64,000 bases of DNA from Marisediminitalea aggregata (GTDB lineage: Bacteria > Pseudomonadota > Gammaproteobacteria > Enterobacterales > Alteromonadaceae), in assembly GCF_900129565.1 (NCBI RefSeq), contig NZ_FQWD01000003.1, positions 473,015-537,014 on the forward strand, written 5' to 3'. The notes under the pieces were generated by a model that saw only the letters and a list, made by a program, of their open reading frames with translations, had not been told where the DNA came from and did not search any database. Made by a program: the position numbers and the translations under genes. This document shows, piece by piece, positions 47,395 to 58,770 of this stretch (its first letter is position 1; each line of letters starts with the position of its first letter).

Positions 47395-48471
47395 TTACAA
47401 AGCACGAATTACCGCAACAGTGACTTCGTCCCTGTCGTGGTACAGATGCCGGACATTTATCGTCGCCCGGATTTTTTGCTCAGCCAGTTGTGCTTTGACC
47501 GACTGAATTGCGGTGTATACGGTCTCATATCGCCGTTTCATCGGCAACTTTAAATTGAAGATGGCGTGATTTGTCCACCGCTTACAAAGCCAGGACGCCA
47601 TGAGATCGGCCACCCGGTCTGGTTTTTCAATCATGTCGCACACCAATAACTCGACCTGACCAAACTGCGGCTTATAGCGAAATCCGTCTTCCGGGCGGTA
47701 GTCGACTAACCCGGTTGCCATCAAATGGTCGGCCATTTTGCCGTTGTCGACAGCTTCGACATGCATTTCCCGTGATACCAACTGATATGTCCAGCCTCCC
47801 GGACAAGCGCCTAAGTCCACAGCCCGGGCGCCGGGACGGCATATCGCTTCACGCTGCTCGTCGGTCAGCATTAACAACAGCGCTTCTTCTAACTTAAGGG
47901 TAGAGCGACTGGGTGACTGTGATGGAAATTTTAATCGACATATACCATTGGCAAACGGACTGCGGCCTTTGCTGTCGCTAACGCCCACGAAGCATCGGTC
48001 TGTATCGGTAAAAAACACGTGCATTGCAGGCAGGTTCGTCTGTTCAGCTTTGGTTAGCCAGCCCTGTTTGCGGAAAGCTTGCCGCATGGGGACCGCAATC
48101 TTCTTACAGAGTTTTGCCAGCTCCTTACCCGCCTCGGTATCGGCGTGTTCAACAAACAGCAGACCACAGCTAGGAACATCGGCTAATTCGGTCAGGCTGC
48201 TGATAATAGGCCCTATTCGGTCACTTTTATCTTCAATGTCGACGTCAGCAAGGACCTCAAAAAGCTGGCGGGCAAAGATTGTTTGATCAACCGGCTGTGA
48301 CTTTACAAACGACGACGCATCGGCATCCTGGTGAAAAACAAATTGCACAAAGCCGCTGTTCGCTTTGAACTGCGGATAGCCATACAACCCTTTTTCTGTG
48401 CCTAGTGCGAGGATTTCATTGCCCAGATCCACTTCATAACCCGGGCGACAATAAGCCAGAACACTACTCAT
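47395..48471 (-). CDS. rlmM: 23S rRNA 2'-O-methyltransferase RlmM
   Basis: RlmM methylates the 2'-OH of C2498 in 23S rRNA. The 358-residue protein has an N-terminal THUMP-like RNA-binding part and a Rossmann SAM domain with DLGACPGGWTYQL, and the catalytic lysine/aspartate region in CDMIEKP and FNLKLPMKRRYE. The start at 48471 (MSSVLAYCRPGYE) overlaps the DUF423 gene by eight bases. The pair DUF423-rlmM is the same as in E. coli (ygdD-rlmM). Confidence 0.95.
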   Translation of the reverse strand: MSSVLAYCRPGYEVDLGNEILALGTEKGLYGYPQFKANSGFVQFVFHQDADASSFVKSQPVDQTIFARQLFEVLADVDIEDKSDRIGPIISSLTELADVPSCGLLFVEHADTEAGKELAKLCKKIAVPMRQAFRKQGWLTKAEQTNLPAMHVFFTDTDRCFVGVSDSKGRSPFANGICRLKFPSQSPSRSTLKLEEALLLMLTDEQREAICRPGARAVDLGACPGGWTYQLVSREMHVEAVDNGKMADHLMATGLVDYRPEDGFRYKPQFGQVELLVCDMIEKPDRVADLMASWLCKRWTNHAIFNLKLPMKRRYETVYTAIQSVKAQLAEQKIRATINVRHLYHDRDEVTVAVIRAL

Positions 48472-48880
48472 GGTCACAAGCTCCTTTCTTCGCGCTATTA
48501 TCTGCGCCGTTATCCGCACCGTTAGTCAGCGCAATAACCGTAAAGCCCCACCCTACCATCAGACATAATCCGCCCAGCGGTGTTATCGGCCCAAGCCATT
48601 TCTGGCCGGTAAAAATCAACAGATATAAACTGCCACTGAATAACACAACACCAGCAATGAACCCTATAGCGGCGCGTCTTAACCAAGTCACACTGGCCAC
48701 ATGGGACAATGCGCCAATCAGAAGAATAGCCAACGCGTGATACATCTGATATCGCACCGCGATTTCAAAGGTATTGAGAGCCCCTGCATCGAGCACATGT
48801 TTAAGCCCATGCGCCCCAAACGCGCCCAATATAACCGCGGTTAGCCCCAATACGGCGCCAATGATTAACGATAATTTCAT
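48464..48880 (-). CDS. ygdD: DUF423 family inner membrane protein (YgdD-like)
   Basis: A 138-residue protein with four membrane segments and the family motif GAFGAHGLK near residue 20, ending in a polar tail. The function is unknown. The ATG at 48880 overlaps the upstream hydrolase stop (ATGA) and the gene overlaps rlmM at the other end, so this is a tightly coupled operon. Confidence 0.9.
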   Translation of the reverse strand: MKLSLIIGAVLGLTAVILGAFGAHGLKHVLDAGALNTFEIAVRYQMYHALAILLIGALSHVASVTWLRRAAIGFIAGVVLFSGSLYLLIFTGQKWLGPITPLGGLCLMVGWGFTVIALTNGADNGADNSAKKGACDHE

Positions 48881-49506
48881 TGTTGTTCCAGAATAAATGC
48901 CGCGCACCACTGTGCGGCCGTAGCGATATGCTCGGCCTGGGACAGGCCACTGGCTTTTCGGGGTTTAAAACTGTGGTCGCCGTCGGCAAGGAATTGTGTT
49001 GTGACAGCCTCAGGCAGTGCGTAATCGTTCACTTCCTGCTGATTGCCAAACGTGTCCCTTTCGCCCTGTATAACGAGCAGTGGCTTTTCGAATGCCTCAA
49101 GGTGCGCTGTTCGCAGCTTCTCTGGCTTGCCAGGCGGATGAAATGGATACCCCAATGCGACAACGCCTGCCGCTTTGGTATCCTGTGCAATGAGTGTCGC
49201 AACCCGCCCCCCCATGCTTTTTCCACCAATGTATAGAGGCTCGTTTGGCCATTTAGCGAAGGCCTGTTCAATAACCTCTTTATAGTGAGCTTCCAGTTTC
49301 GTCATCTTATCTGGCGGCCGCTTTTTCCCTGTCTCCGCAATTTGCGTCATGTAGGGGAAATTAAATCGCACCACGCGTAAGTTTAGTTCACCTAATTGCT
49401 CAGCCATGTCCTGCATAAAATCTGATTCTGCGCCAGCTCCCGCGCCGTGCGCCAATATCAACGTTGCTTTCGGGTTGTCGGGCTCAGTGACCCACCAGTT
49501 ACACAT
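48877..49506 (-). CDS. Alpha/beta hydrolase (Tex30/dienelactone hydrolase-like)
   Basis: A 209-residue hydrolase with an oxyanion-like HGAGAGAES segment, the nucleophile elbow GGKSMGGRV, an acidic residue in GERDTFGN and a histidine in DGDHSFKPRK. It is the short single-domain type seen in the KANL3/Tex30 group. The start overlaps the gcvA stop by eight bases. It is inserted between gcvA and the DUF423 gene, which are adjacent in E. coli. The substrate is unknown. Confidence 0.87.
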   Translation of the reverse strand: MCNWWVTEPDNPKATLILAHGAGAGAESDFMQDMAEQLGELNLRVVRFNFPYMTQIAETGKKRPPDKMTKLEAHYKEVIEQAFAKWPNEPLYIGGKSMGGRVATLIAQDTKAAGVVALGYPFHPPGKPEKLRTAHLEAFEKPLLVIQGERDTFGNQQEVNDYALPEAVTTQFLADGDHSFKPRKASGLSQAEHIATAAQWCAAFILEQQ

Positions 49507-50398
49507 AAGCTTGTTCTTCTTGTACTAAATTCATCACCCAGTCCCGAAACGCGGCAATTTTCCCCATTTCAGCCTGGCCTTCGTGACACACCAGATAATA
49601 GGCGTCACGGCTTTCTAATTTCTCTTCAAAAGGCATGATCAGACGACCGGCGTCTAACTCTGGTTTTGCCAGCACCGAGTTACCAAGCGCTATACCCTGC
49701 CCCAGCGCCGCGGCTTGCATGACCATCATGGAATGGCTGAAGACGGGCCCCTGATTCACATTTACGCCGTAAACATTAAAGTGTTTTAACCACATTTTCC
49801 AAATTGCCCGGCTGGAGTCGTGCAGCAACACATGGTGCTTCAAATCAGCCAGGGAGTTCAGTGGCTTGCTACCCTGAAATAAACTGGGCGAACACAACGG
49901 CGTTAAGAATTCCGTATGCAGTTTCTCTGCCTGGATCCCACTCCAGCGTCCGCGGCCGTAATAAATGGCCACGTCAATATCGTCGGCCAGGAAGCCTTCG
50001 TCGAAGTCGACGGCTTTGAGGCGCACATCAATATCGGGGTAGGCCAGGCTAAATTTACTGATCCTCGGCACCAGCCATTGACTGGCGAAGCTAGGTGGTG
50101 TTGCAACCGTAATAGCGCCTTTACTGCCTCTTGCCAGTAACCGTTCAGTTGCATCCTGCAGGTTTTTAAAGATGTCTTTGAGCTCTAAAAAATAGGCCTG
50201 CCCTTCTTCAGTGAGCAGTAGCGTGCGGTTTCGGCGAATAAATAGCTTGAGTGATAAGAATTCTTCAAGTGCCTTTATTTGATGACTCACAGCGGCCTGG
50301 GTAACGAACAACTCATCAGCGGCACGGGTGAAACTCAGGTGCCGGGCCGCGGCCTCAAAGGCTTTCAGGGCATTCAGGGGTGGAAGACGTCGGTGCAT
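49499..50398 (-). CDS. gcvA: LysR-family regulator GcvA
   Basis: GcvA controls the glycine cleavage system in E. coli. The 299-residue protein shares the E. coli N-terminus almost fully: RLPPLNALKAFEAAARHLSF, then ELFVTQAAVSHQIK. It also has the C-terminal FSHSMMVMQAAALGQG and YYLVCHEGQAEMGKIAAF. The gcvA-DUF423-rlmM neighbourhood supports orthology. The gcvTHP targets are not in the window. Confidence 0.93.
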   Translation of the reverse strand: MHRRLPPLNALKAFEAAARHLSFTRAADELFVTQAAVSHQIKALEEFLSLKLFIRRNRTLLLTEEGQAYFLELKDIFKNLQDATERLLARGSKGAITVATPPSFASQWLVPRISKFSLAYPDIDVRLKAVDFDEGFLADDIDVAIYYGRGRWSGIQAEKLHTEFLTPLCSPSLFQGSKPLNSLADLKHHVLLHDSSRAIWKMWLKHFNVYGVNVNQGPVFSHSMMVMQAAALGQGIALGNSVLAKPELDAGRLIMPFEEKLESRDAYYLVCHEGQAEMGKIAAFRDWVMNLVQEEQAYV

Positions 50399-50615
50399 TC
50401 AACAATTATCCAATGTGACAAGCAGGTGACAAACCCATTAGTTTTTCTAATTTAAAACCCGCAATTTTTTTCATTTTTCAGCACCGAAATTACTGTTTAT
50501 TATTTACCCGAACTTAAAAAACCTCTTTAAAAGACAAGAGGTTAAAATTTTTAAATTTTGTAAAATCTTAACAATATTGAAACAATCAAAACCATTAAAT
50601 TAATTAGGTGTGAAT

Positions 50616-50894
50616 ATGACTAAATCAATTTTAACAAGTATCGCGTTAAGCGCGCTAATAGTACCATTCTTTTCTAATGCGAGTGAAGTTGCGACAGTAA
50701 GTCCGACTGTCACCCCTGTCACTTTCGCAATTAGCGTAGAGTTACCGGCTCCAAGCATTGAAACATCGGTAAAAGCCCAGGCACAACAAAACCTGCTGAC
50801 CGATCAACACAATCCCAATAAAGTAGAAAACGCGCTATTGGTTAACCTTTATGAAGGTGAATCAGCACTGAATTCAGCCACACGCGCTGAATAA
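50616..50894 (+). CDS. Small exported protein of unknown function
   Basis: A 92-residue protein with a clear Sec signal peptide (MTKSILTSIALSALIVPFFSNA), leaving a mature part of about 70 polar residues without cysteines. No family was recognised. The ATG at 50616 is preferred to GTG 50610, with TAGGTG upstream. Its leader region (50399-50609) is very AT-rich and contains a stem AACCTCTT/AAGAGGTT (50520-50542). Confidence 0.65.
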   Translation: MTKSILTSIALSALIVPFFSNASEVATVSPTVTPVTFAISVELPAPSIETSVKAQAQQNLLTDQHNPNKVENALLVNLYEGESALNSATRAE

Positions 50895-50916
50895 TAAAGA
50901 CATTTCACACCTGCCG

Positions 50917-50947
50917 TATGCGCTGCGGCTACACGCCGCAGAGCATA
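50917..50947. terminator. Stem-loop between the small exported gene and kdsA
   Basis: A stem CTGCGGC/GCCGCAG with loop TACAC, extended by ATGC/GCAT pairing, lies between convergent genes. There is no T-tract, so a termination role is likely but unproven. Confidence 0.5.
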
Positions 50948-50969
50948 TCAGGTCGCGAAATCACGCTAC

Positions 50970-52221
<1,252 letters not shown>

Positions 52222-52236
52222 CGCGATTCCTTTTTA

Positions 52237-53787
52237 TTAGTTAGATTGACTGGGGTATTGTTGCTGAATTTCCACGAACTTGTCGATGTTTTCGATAAAT
52301 ATTTGCATCAATTGCGGATCAAACTGCTTTCCGGCCGCTTCTTGCATGGTTTCCTGCACTTTTTCCAACGGCCAGGCAGGTTTGTAGACCCGGGAATTGT
52401 ACAGCGCATCAAAGGTATCCAGTATGGCCATTAAACGGCTTTCCAAACTGATTTTTTCACCTTTCAGGCCGTCCGGATACCCTTCTCCGTCCCAGCGTTC
52501 ATGGTGATGCCTGGCCAGTTGAGCAGCCATTTTAATGATAGGCCTTTTTGAGTCTTTAAAGACCTGGTAGCCAAACTCGGCATGCATCTGAATTTGATGA
52601 AACTCTTCATCAGAGAGTGTTTCTGATTTGTTGAGTATCGAGCGCGGTACATAAGAATTCCCTATGTTATGTAAGGGCGCAGCAAGCAGCAACATTTGCA
52701 ATGCGCTTTCGTTCATGCCGGCTTTTAATGCGAGTGTCTCGGTCATCGCCACTATGCGTTTAACATGATTATTGTCGAGTTCCCGGCCATCCAGTGCCTG
52801 CCCCAGTCGCTGCACGATTTCATTCTGGGTATCACTGACTTCGCGGGAATTGAGCAGGTTGTCGAACGCTATCTGGACGTTTTCAGAAAACTTCTGCACC
52901 AACTGAATATCCATTTCATTTACCGGGCGAGGCAGACCGGTTAAAAATAGCAATGAGCCACGGTTCACATTGCTTTTGCAGTAAGCAACCAAATGCTCGT
53001 CAGCGAACACGACTTCCTTGCGTTGGAGTGCTTGCTGGCACAAGTCATATTCAAATTCAGACAACGACTCTCGCAAGCGCCCGCCTTCCTTACCGGAGTA
53101 TTCGCCGTTCCCTGCGAAAATGTACAAATCCCCCAATGTGCCTATTGGTTTGGATACTGCAACCGCTGAGGTAATGTAGGCCGCGTTCTTGGCGCCGCCT
53201 AAAATAGACGCGAGCTGTTGAATCAAACCTTGCATTAAGCGCTCGAGTGAACGCGAGGAAAACAAATCAGCAGAGGCATCGATAATTTTTTCCAAACCGG
53301 CTCGGGCTTCTTCAATAACAATAATGTCCCGGTAAGAACGAAGCGCAGCAATGATCACGGTAAACAGCTTCTGCGCGGTGAGTTCGGTTTTGGATTTGTA
53401 ATCATTAATATCGTAATTGATGATCACGTCTTTTTCCGGGGCCTGACCGGGCTGGCCGGTGCGCAGGATTATGCGTGTGAAGTGATTTTCCAAATCGTTT
53501 CTGATGTAGTCAGCCACTCGTAGACCGGCGTCGTCAGACTCCATTACTACATCCAGTAATACGACGGCGATGTCGTTGTGTTCGCGAAACATACGACGAG
53601 CTTCTTCGCCATCGTATGCGCTTAAAAACGTAAGCGCTCTGCCGTTTAAGGTAAAATCATTGAGGGCCAAACGCGTAACGGCATGCACTTCAGGTTCGTC
53701 ATCAACAATCAGTACTTTCCAGTAACCGATCTCTCCTTGTTCCGGTTCATCATCTTCATCTACAAACAATACATCATCATCGTTCAT
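52237..53787 (-). CDS. Response regulator with DUF3369 and a degenerate HD-GYP domain
   Basis: A 516-residue protein with a receiver domain (acidic pair D29/D30 in VDDEPE, phosphoacceptor D79 in VVLLDVVME), a DUF3369 sensory middle (about 165-310) and a C-terminal HD-GYP-type domain. The metal-binding dyad HD is HN here (H373-N374 in PLHNIGNS) and the usual GK is GN, although HHERWDGEGYPDG is intact. Hydrolysis of c-di-GMP is therefore doubtful; it may bind ligand or partners only. I chose the ATG at 53787, with AAGGA nine bases upstream; a GTG at 53868 would add 27 residues. No histidine kinase is adjacent. It is inserted between prmC and sirB2. Confidence 0.88.
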   Translation of the reverse strand: MNDDDVLFVDEDDEPEQGEIGYWKVLIVDDEPEVHAVTRLALNDFTLNGRALTFLSAYDGEEARRMFREHNDIAVVLLDVVMESDDAGLRVADYIRNDLENHFTRIILRTGQPGQAPEKDVIINYDINDYKSKTELTAQKLFTVIIAALRSYRDIIVIEEARAGLEKIIDASADLFSSRSLERLMQGLIQQLASILGGAKNAAYITSAVAVSKPIGTLGDLYIFAGNGEYSGKEGGRLRESLSEFEYDLCQQALQRKEVVFADEHLVAYCKSNVNRGSLLFLTGLPRPVNEMDIQLVQKFSENVQIAFDNLLNSREVSDTQNEIVQRLGQALDGRELDNNHVKRIVAMTETLALKAGMNESALQMLLLAAPLHNIGNSYVPRSILNKSETLSDEEFHQIQMHAEFGYQVFKDSKRPIIKMAAQLARHHHERWDGEGYPDGLKGEKISLESRLMAILDTFDALYNSRVYKPAWPLEKVQETMQEAAGKQFDPQLMQIFIENIDKFVEIQQQYPSQSN

Positions 53788-53960
53788 GTAACGCATTCCT
53801 TTTGTGTCATATTCCCCATCTGGGGTCATAGGGATAACTGGTTGCCGACTTACTGCTTTTTCAGCCACATATCATAGAGTTATACAAGCCGTCGATTCAG
53901 AAGTATAGTGCATTAGGGTAAAGTGTCCACTGCCATAGATGCAGATCAACAGGCAGGCTT

Positions 53961-54815
53961 TCAGGCAGTACACTGACCCATGGTTATACGGTCCAGACCA
54001 TTGAGGTCTTTAACGCCACGACACTGAGTAAAGCCATGCTCACGTAGCAAGGCGTTTATGGCTTGATGTTGCGTGTAACCATGCTCAATCAGCAGCCATC
54101 CGCCATTCGATAAATACGCTGGCGACTGTGCAATGATAAGGCGAATATCATCCAGACCATCTTCACCTGCTGTTAATGCCGAATGGGGTTCAAACCGCAC
54201 ATCACCTTCATGCAAATACGGGCTGCTGCTTTCTACGTAGGGAGGATTAGTGACGATCAGGTCAAAATGCTGATCGGGGTGTAAAGCACTAAACCAGTGA
54301 CTCTCCAGCCAGTTCAGGCCAGCTAGTCCATTTAATGCTGCGTTGCTTTTTGCCAGTTCGATGGCTTGTGGAATGCGGTCAACGCCGGTTACCGTCCAGC
54401 CAGGCTGTTCGGAGGCCAAAGCCAGTGCTATAGCGCCAGTTCCGGTACCTAAATCACACACATTGGCTGTTTCAGCCAGGGGCAATGCGAGCGCGGTTTC
54501 AACCAATAATTCAGTTTCAGGGCGCGGTATTAGCGTTGAAGGATTGCAGTTTAACTCGAGCTCCCAAAAGCCGCGTTTGCCAACAAGATAGGCAACCGGA
54601 TACCCCTGTTGCCGCTTGGCGACCAACTCAGCCAACGCACTGAATTGCGCGTCGGAAAGTAGTTTCTCGGGCCAGGTATACAAATAGCTTTGCTGGCAAT
54701 CCATAACGTGGCAAACCAAAACCCTGGCATCCACAGCGGGCGATTCCCCGCCCTCGAGTGATTGCGTTGCCCACTGAACGGCATCGGCTATGGTTTTACC
54801 CGAGCCCGCTGTCAC
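53961..54815 (-). CDS. prmC: Release factor glutamine methyltransferase PrmC
   Basis: PrmC (HemK) methylates the glutamine of the GGQ motif in release factors. The 284-residue enzyme has the SAM motif CDLGTGTGAIAL and the active-site NPPY (190-193), plus RPETELLVE. It starts with GTG directly after the prfA stop, so translation is coupled with its substrate gene. Confidence 0.95.
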   Translation of the reverse strand: MTAGSGKTIADAVQWATQSLEGGESPAVDARVLVCHVMDCQQSYLYTWPEKLLSDAQFSALAELVAKRQQGYPVAYLVGKRGFWELELNCNPSTLIPRPETELLVETALALPLAETANVCDLGTGTGAIALALASEQPGWTVTGVDRIPQAIELAKSNAALNGLAGLNWLESHWFSALHPDQHFDLIVTNPPYVESSSPYLHEGDVRFEPHSALTAGEDGLDDIRLIIAQSPAYLSNGGWLLIEHGYTQHQAINALLREHGFTQCRGVKDLNGLDRITMGQCTA

Positions 54816-55901
54816 TTAGTTATCTGCCAGTGAAGCCAACAGGTCGGCCTGATGTTCCTGACGGATAGGTTCCAGCAGCAGACCAAGACTACCTTCAATG
54901 ACTTCGTCCAGACGATACAATGTCAGGTTGATGCGATGGTCTGTTACCCGTCCTTGTGGGAAATTATAGGTACGGATACGCTCTGAACGATCACCACTGC
55001 CCACCAGATTACGGCGGGTGGAGGCTTCTTCTGCGTCGCGCTTGTCCTGTTCGATTTGATTCAAACGAGCCTGTAACACCGACATCGCTTTAGCGCGGTT
55101 TTTATGCTGTGAACGTTCGTCCTGACACTCAACCACTACGCCTGTAGGAATGTGCGTAATACGAATGGCGGAGTCAGTTTTGTTAACGTGCTGACCACCG
55201 GCACCGGACGCACGAAAGGTATCGACACGCAAATCTGCCGGGTTAATTTCAATTGCCTCAGATTCAGGGATTTCTGGCAACACAGCGACTGTACAGGCAG
55301 AAGTGTGAATACGACCTTGTGATTCCGTTTCCGGCACACGTTGCACGCGGTGGCCACCAGATTCAAACTTCATCACGCCATAGGCACCGTCACCTGATAC
55401 GTTGGCAATCACCTCTTTAAAACCGCCGTGCTCGCCTTCGTTGGCACTTACCAACTCGATACGCCAGCCTTTGGTTTCAGCATAACGGCTGTACATGCGG
55501 AACAAATCACCGGCAAAAATAGCCGCTTCGTCACCACCTGCACCCGCGCGGATTTCAAGGAAGCAGTTGTGATCATCATTTGGGTCGCGCGGCAGTAACA
55601 AAATTTGCAGTTCAGATTCGAGACGGTCAATCTCTTCTTTGGCGACCTTGATTTCTTCCTGCGCCATCTCGCGCATCTCAGCGTCCTCTTCCTGCAGCAT
55701 TTCCTGCGCAGACGCTAAGTCCTCTTCGGCCTGACGATACGCATTAAACCCCGCCACAACATCTTCTAACTGGCTGAACTCTTTAGACAACGCGCGGAAC
55801 TTCTCCTGGTTGCTAATGGTGTCAGGATCACCCAGCAGCGCCTGCACTTCGGCGAAGCGTTCTACGAGGTTTTCCAATTTAATGACTACGGACTCTTTCA
55901 T
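54816..55901 (-). CDS. prfA: Peptide chain release factor 1
   Basis: RF1 ends translation at UAA and UAG. The 361-residue protein has the GGQ motif in [12 protein letters not shown] and the PVT-class codon-recognition region of the family. The ATG at 55901 has AGGAAAAG upstream and begins [12 protein letters not shown], matching the family; the longer frame into hemA is rejected. It lies 25 bases after hemA. Confidence 0.96.
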   Translation of the reverse strand: MKESVVIKLENLVERFAEVQALLGDPDTISNQEKFRALSKEFSQLEDVVAGFNAYRQAEEDLASAQEMLQEEDAEMREMAQEEIKVAKEEIDRLESELQILLLPRDPNDDHNCFLEIRAGAGGDEAAIFAGDLFRMYSRYAETKGWRIELVSANEGEHGGFKEVIANVSGDGAYGVMKFESGGHRVQRVPETESQGRIHTSACTVAVLPEIPESEAIEINPADLRVDTFRASGAGGQHVNKTDSAIRITHIPTGVVVECQDERSQHKNRAKAMSVLQARLNQIEQDKRDAEEASTRRNLVGSGDRSERIRTYNFPQGRVTDHRINLTLYRLDEVIEGSLGLLLEPIRQEHQADLLASLADN

Positions 55902-55926
55902 ACTTTTCCTGATATATGTGTGACGG

Positions 55927-57192
55927 TTACCTGTTGTCAGGGTTGTCCAGTTCAAACGCTTTAGCCAGCCATCGGGTTGTGCGTTGATCGGCCTGAGTTG
56001 AGGCATCACGCAGCGCGCGAGTCGGTGCGTGAAGTAATGCATTAGTTAATTTATAGGCCAGTTCTTCTACAACGTCTTCTGCTGACTGACCTTCCTGAAT
56101 TTGTTTTCGCGCTTTGTCGAGTAATTCCTGACGCTGCTGATTACCTCTGTCGCGGTATTGTTTCACCAGATCGACACTCTGACGGGACTGTTGCCACTGC
56201 AAAAAACTACCGACTTGCTGCTCAATAATCCCGGCAGCCTGGGCGGCGGCCTGTTCCCGTGATGCCATATTTTGCTGCACGATATGCTGCAAATCATCCA
56301 CGGTATATAAGTAGGCATCGCCCAGCTCATTTACCTGAGCCTCGATATCGCGTGGGACAGCCAAATCCACCATAAACATGGGCAAATTACGTCGCTGTTT
56401 AAGCGCATCCTCGACCATGCCTTTACCAATCAGCGGTAACTGACTGGCAGTCGAACTGATTACGATATCAAACTGGTGGAGCTTTTCTGGTAGCTGGCTC
56501 AGCGTCATCACTTCTGCATCCAGTGAACTTGCCAGGTTTTCCGCCCGTGCCAAGGTCCGGTTTGCAACCGCCAAGCGTTTAACGCCTTGTTCTTTTAAAT
56601 GCTGAGCGACCAGTTCGATGGTTTCGCCTGCGCCAACCAGTAACACGGAACGTTCGGGCAAGCGCGCGAATATGTGTTTGGCTAACTGCACTGCGGCATA
56701 AGCAACGGACACGGCATTGGCGCCTATTTCCGTTTCACTTCGCACCCGCTTGGCAACGGTAAATGTGTGCTGAAACAACTTGTCGAACTGAGTACTGACT
56801 AAACCTGAATGACGGGCATGATTATAGGCTTGCTTTATTTGCCCCAGAATCTGCGGCTCGCCCAATACCAGCGAATCAAGCCCGCACGCTACACGCATAA
56901 TGTGTTCGATAGCAGCGACTTGCTCGTAGATGTAGGCATTTGCGTTGAGCTGTTCGCGGTCGACTCCATGAAACGACGCTAACCAGTCGATTAACTGGCT
57001 GGTGTCAACGTTATCTGCGGTGACGTAAAGCTCAGTGCGGTTACAGGTAGAGACAATGACCGACTCTTCCACGCCGTCGAAGGATTTCAACGATGACAAC
57101 GCCTCAACCAGCGAATCCGGGGTGAACGCGACTTTTTCTCGCAGTTCAACCGGAGCGGTTTTGTGGTTTATTCCGAGGGCAATCAGGGTCAT
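55927..57192 (-). CDS. hemA: Glutamyl-tRNA reductase HemA
   Basis: HemA makes glutamate-1-semialdehyde from Glu-tRNA, the first step of the C5 haem pathway. The 421-residue protein has the catalytic C50 in [27 protein letters not shown] and the NADPH-binding [13 protein letters not shown]. The ATG at 57192 gives the E. coli-like start [14 protein letters not shown]. It heads hemA-prfA-prmC and is divergent from lolB. Confidence 0.97.
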   Translation of the reverse strand: MTLIALGINHKTAPVELREKVAFTPDSLVEALSSLKSFDGVEESVIVSTCNRTELYVTADNVDTSQLIDWLASFHGVDREQLNANAYIYEQVAAIEHIMRVACGLDSLVLGEPQILGQIKQAYNHARHSGLVSTQFDKLFQHTFTVAKRVRSETEIGANAVSVAYAAVQLAKHIFARLPERSVLLVGAGETIELVAQHLKEQGVKRLAVANRTLARAENLASSLDAEVMTLSQLPEKLHQFDIVISSTASQLPLIGKGMVEDALKQRRNLPMFMVDLAVPRDIEAQVNELGDAYLYTVDDLQHIVQQNMASREQAAAQAAGIIEQQVGSFLQWQQSRQSVDLVKQYRDRGNQQRQELLDKARKQIQEGQSAEDVVEELAYKLTNALLHAPTRALRDASTQADQRTTRWLAKAFELDNPDNR

Positions 57193-57305
57193 GAGGTTCG
57201 ACAACAGCTACAATGGAGCGGCATTGTACGAAAAAGCCAAAATGATTGAAAGTGCTGGTAGTTCTATGTTCCACTATCGTTTTAATAGATTTTTTAGGTT
57301 TGACC

Positions 57306-57908
57306 GTGTTACGACACCTTTTTGTAGGTTTTTTAATCGTCTTAGTCAGTGGGTGTGCAGCGCGTTTACCTCAACCAGAAGGGCAAATTGATTTACCCGA
57401 ACAACTGGCAAAGTTACGCCAGATTTCAACCTGGGAAATCAGTGGCAAGCTGGCCATTAAACACCCCGACCAGTCATTAAGCGCCAATTTACGCTGGCAG
57501 ACCCAACAACCTGATTTTGAATTTCGCCTCAGCAACTTTTTGGGTATCACGCTGGTCGACATGCAAAATACCCGTGACGGTGCCGTGCTGGAGGCCGATG
57601 GTGAAACCTACACTGATCCCAGTGCCAGTCTGTTGTTATATCAAATGACAGGATGGGATATACCGGTTAATCAGTTGCTCAGTTGGATCAAAGGCGTGCC
57701 AAAAACCGGCGATATTTACCAGTTAGACGAGCACGGTTTGGTGTCGGAGCTCAAACCCGCCTGCCAACAATGTGCCGGCTGGATAGTCAGTTACGGCAGA
57801 TATCAGCAAGTGGACGATGTTTGGCTGCCCCACGCGCTCACGCTTACCAACCCATTACAGCCTGATCACTCAATTAAAATTCGAATTTATAAATGGACAC
57901 TCAATTAA
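57306..57908 (+). CDS. lolB: Outer membrane lipoprotein receptor LolB
   Basis: LolB accepts lipoproteins from LolA and inserts them in the outer membrane. The 200-residue protein begins with a lipoprotein signal ending in VSGC (C17 from the GTG start) and contains the LolB features ISTWEISGKLAIKHP, ANLRWQT and YGRYQQVDDVWLP. The GTG at 57306 with TAGG upstream is chosen over an ATG 20 codons earlier, because it gives a normal signal peptide. It overlaps ispE by 16 bases. Confidence 0.93.
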   Translation: MLRHLFVGFLIVLVSGCAARLPQPEGQIDLPEQLAKLRQISTWEISGKLAIKHPDQSLSANLRWQTQQPDFEFRLSNFLGITLVDMQNTRDGAVLEADGETYTDPSASLLLYQMTGWDIPVNQLLSWIKGVPKTGDIYQLDEHGLVSELKPACQQCAGWIVSYGRYQQVDDVWLPHALTLTNPLQPDHSIKIRIYKWTLN

Positions 57909-58756
57909 CTCCAGACTGGTGGCCCAGTCCCGCCAAGCTCAATTTATTTCTTCATATTCTCGGCCGATACCCCAATGGCTACCATCAGTTACAAAGCCTG
58001 TTTCAGATGTTAGACACCGGGGACCGTCTGGCTTTTAGTCTGAATACAACGGGTGACATCACGGTTAGCCCGGAAATTCCCGGGGTGAATACTGAAGATA
58101 ATTTGGTCTATCGCGCCGCCAGCATGCTACAGCGCCATTGTAATGTTAGTCAGGGCGTCGATATTTTATTGGATAAACAATTACCTATGGGTGGTGGTAT
58201 AGGTGGCGGGTCATCTAATGCCGCCACCACACTGGTTGCGCTCAACCATTACTGGCAGTGCAAACTCAGCACCGATGAGCTGGCAGAACTGGGGCTGACA
58301 TTAGGCGCAGATGTACCGATATTTGTACGCGGAAAGACCGCGTTTGCCGGTGGTGTGGGTGAAGATATTCATCCAACAACACTCCCGGAACAAGCGTATT
58401 TAGTGGTGTTCCCGGGCGTACACGTGGGGACTGCTGAGGTATTCGGGCATCCTGAACTGCCGCGAGATACCCCGCCAATGCGATGGCAGGATTACGAATT
58501 TGAATCTACCCATAACGATTGCCAGCAAATTGTCTTTAATGCGCATCCGGAAGTTGCAAAATTATTACAGTGGTTGGTACACTACGCACCGTCGCGGATG
58601 ACTGGCACGGGCGCGTGTGTTTTTGCCAAATTTGAGACAGTGTCACAGGCCAGCGATGTGCATAAACAATTGCCATCAAAATGGTCGGGATTCGTCGCAA
58701 AAGGTATGAATACTTCGCCGCTTTTATTAAAATTAGAACAAGTGTCTCTAATCTAA
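57893..58756 (+). CDS. ispE: 4-diphosphocytidyl-2-C-methyl-D-erythritol kinase IspE
   Basis: IspE is the GHMP-family kinase of the non-mevalonate isoprenoid pathway. The 287-residue enzyme has the N-terminal SPAKLNLFLHILGRYPNGYH, the ATP loop LPMGGGIGGGSSNAATTL, and the C-terminal MTGTGACVFA. It starts inside the lolB tail, so the two are translated together. Confidence 0.96.
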   Translation: MDTQLTPDWWPSPAKLNLFLHILGRYPNGYHQLQSLFQMLDTGDRLAFSLNTTGDITVSPEIPGVNTEDNLVYRAASMLQRHCNVSQGVDILLDKQLPMGGGIGGGSSNAATTLVALNHYWQCKLSTDELAELGLTLGADVPIFVRGKTAFAGGVGEDIHPTTLPEQAYLVVFPGVHVGTAEVFGHPELPRDTPPMRWQDYEFESTHNDCQQIVFNAHPEVAKLLQWLVHYAPSRMTGTGACVFAKFETVSQASDVHKQLPSKWSGFVAKGMNTSPLLLKLEQVSLI

Positions 58757-58770
58757 CGACAACAATTTGA

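Noticed and set aside
54816..57192. prfA-hemA overlap implied by the longest frames
   Set aside because: With the family start for prfA (55901) the genes are separated by 25 bases and do not overlap.
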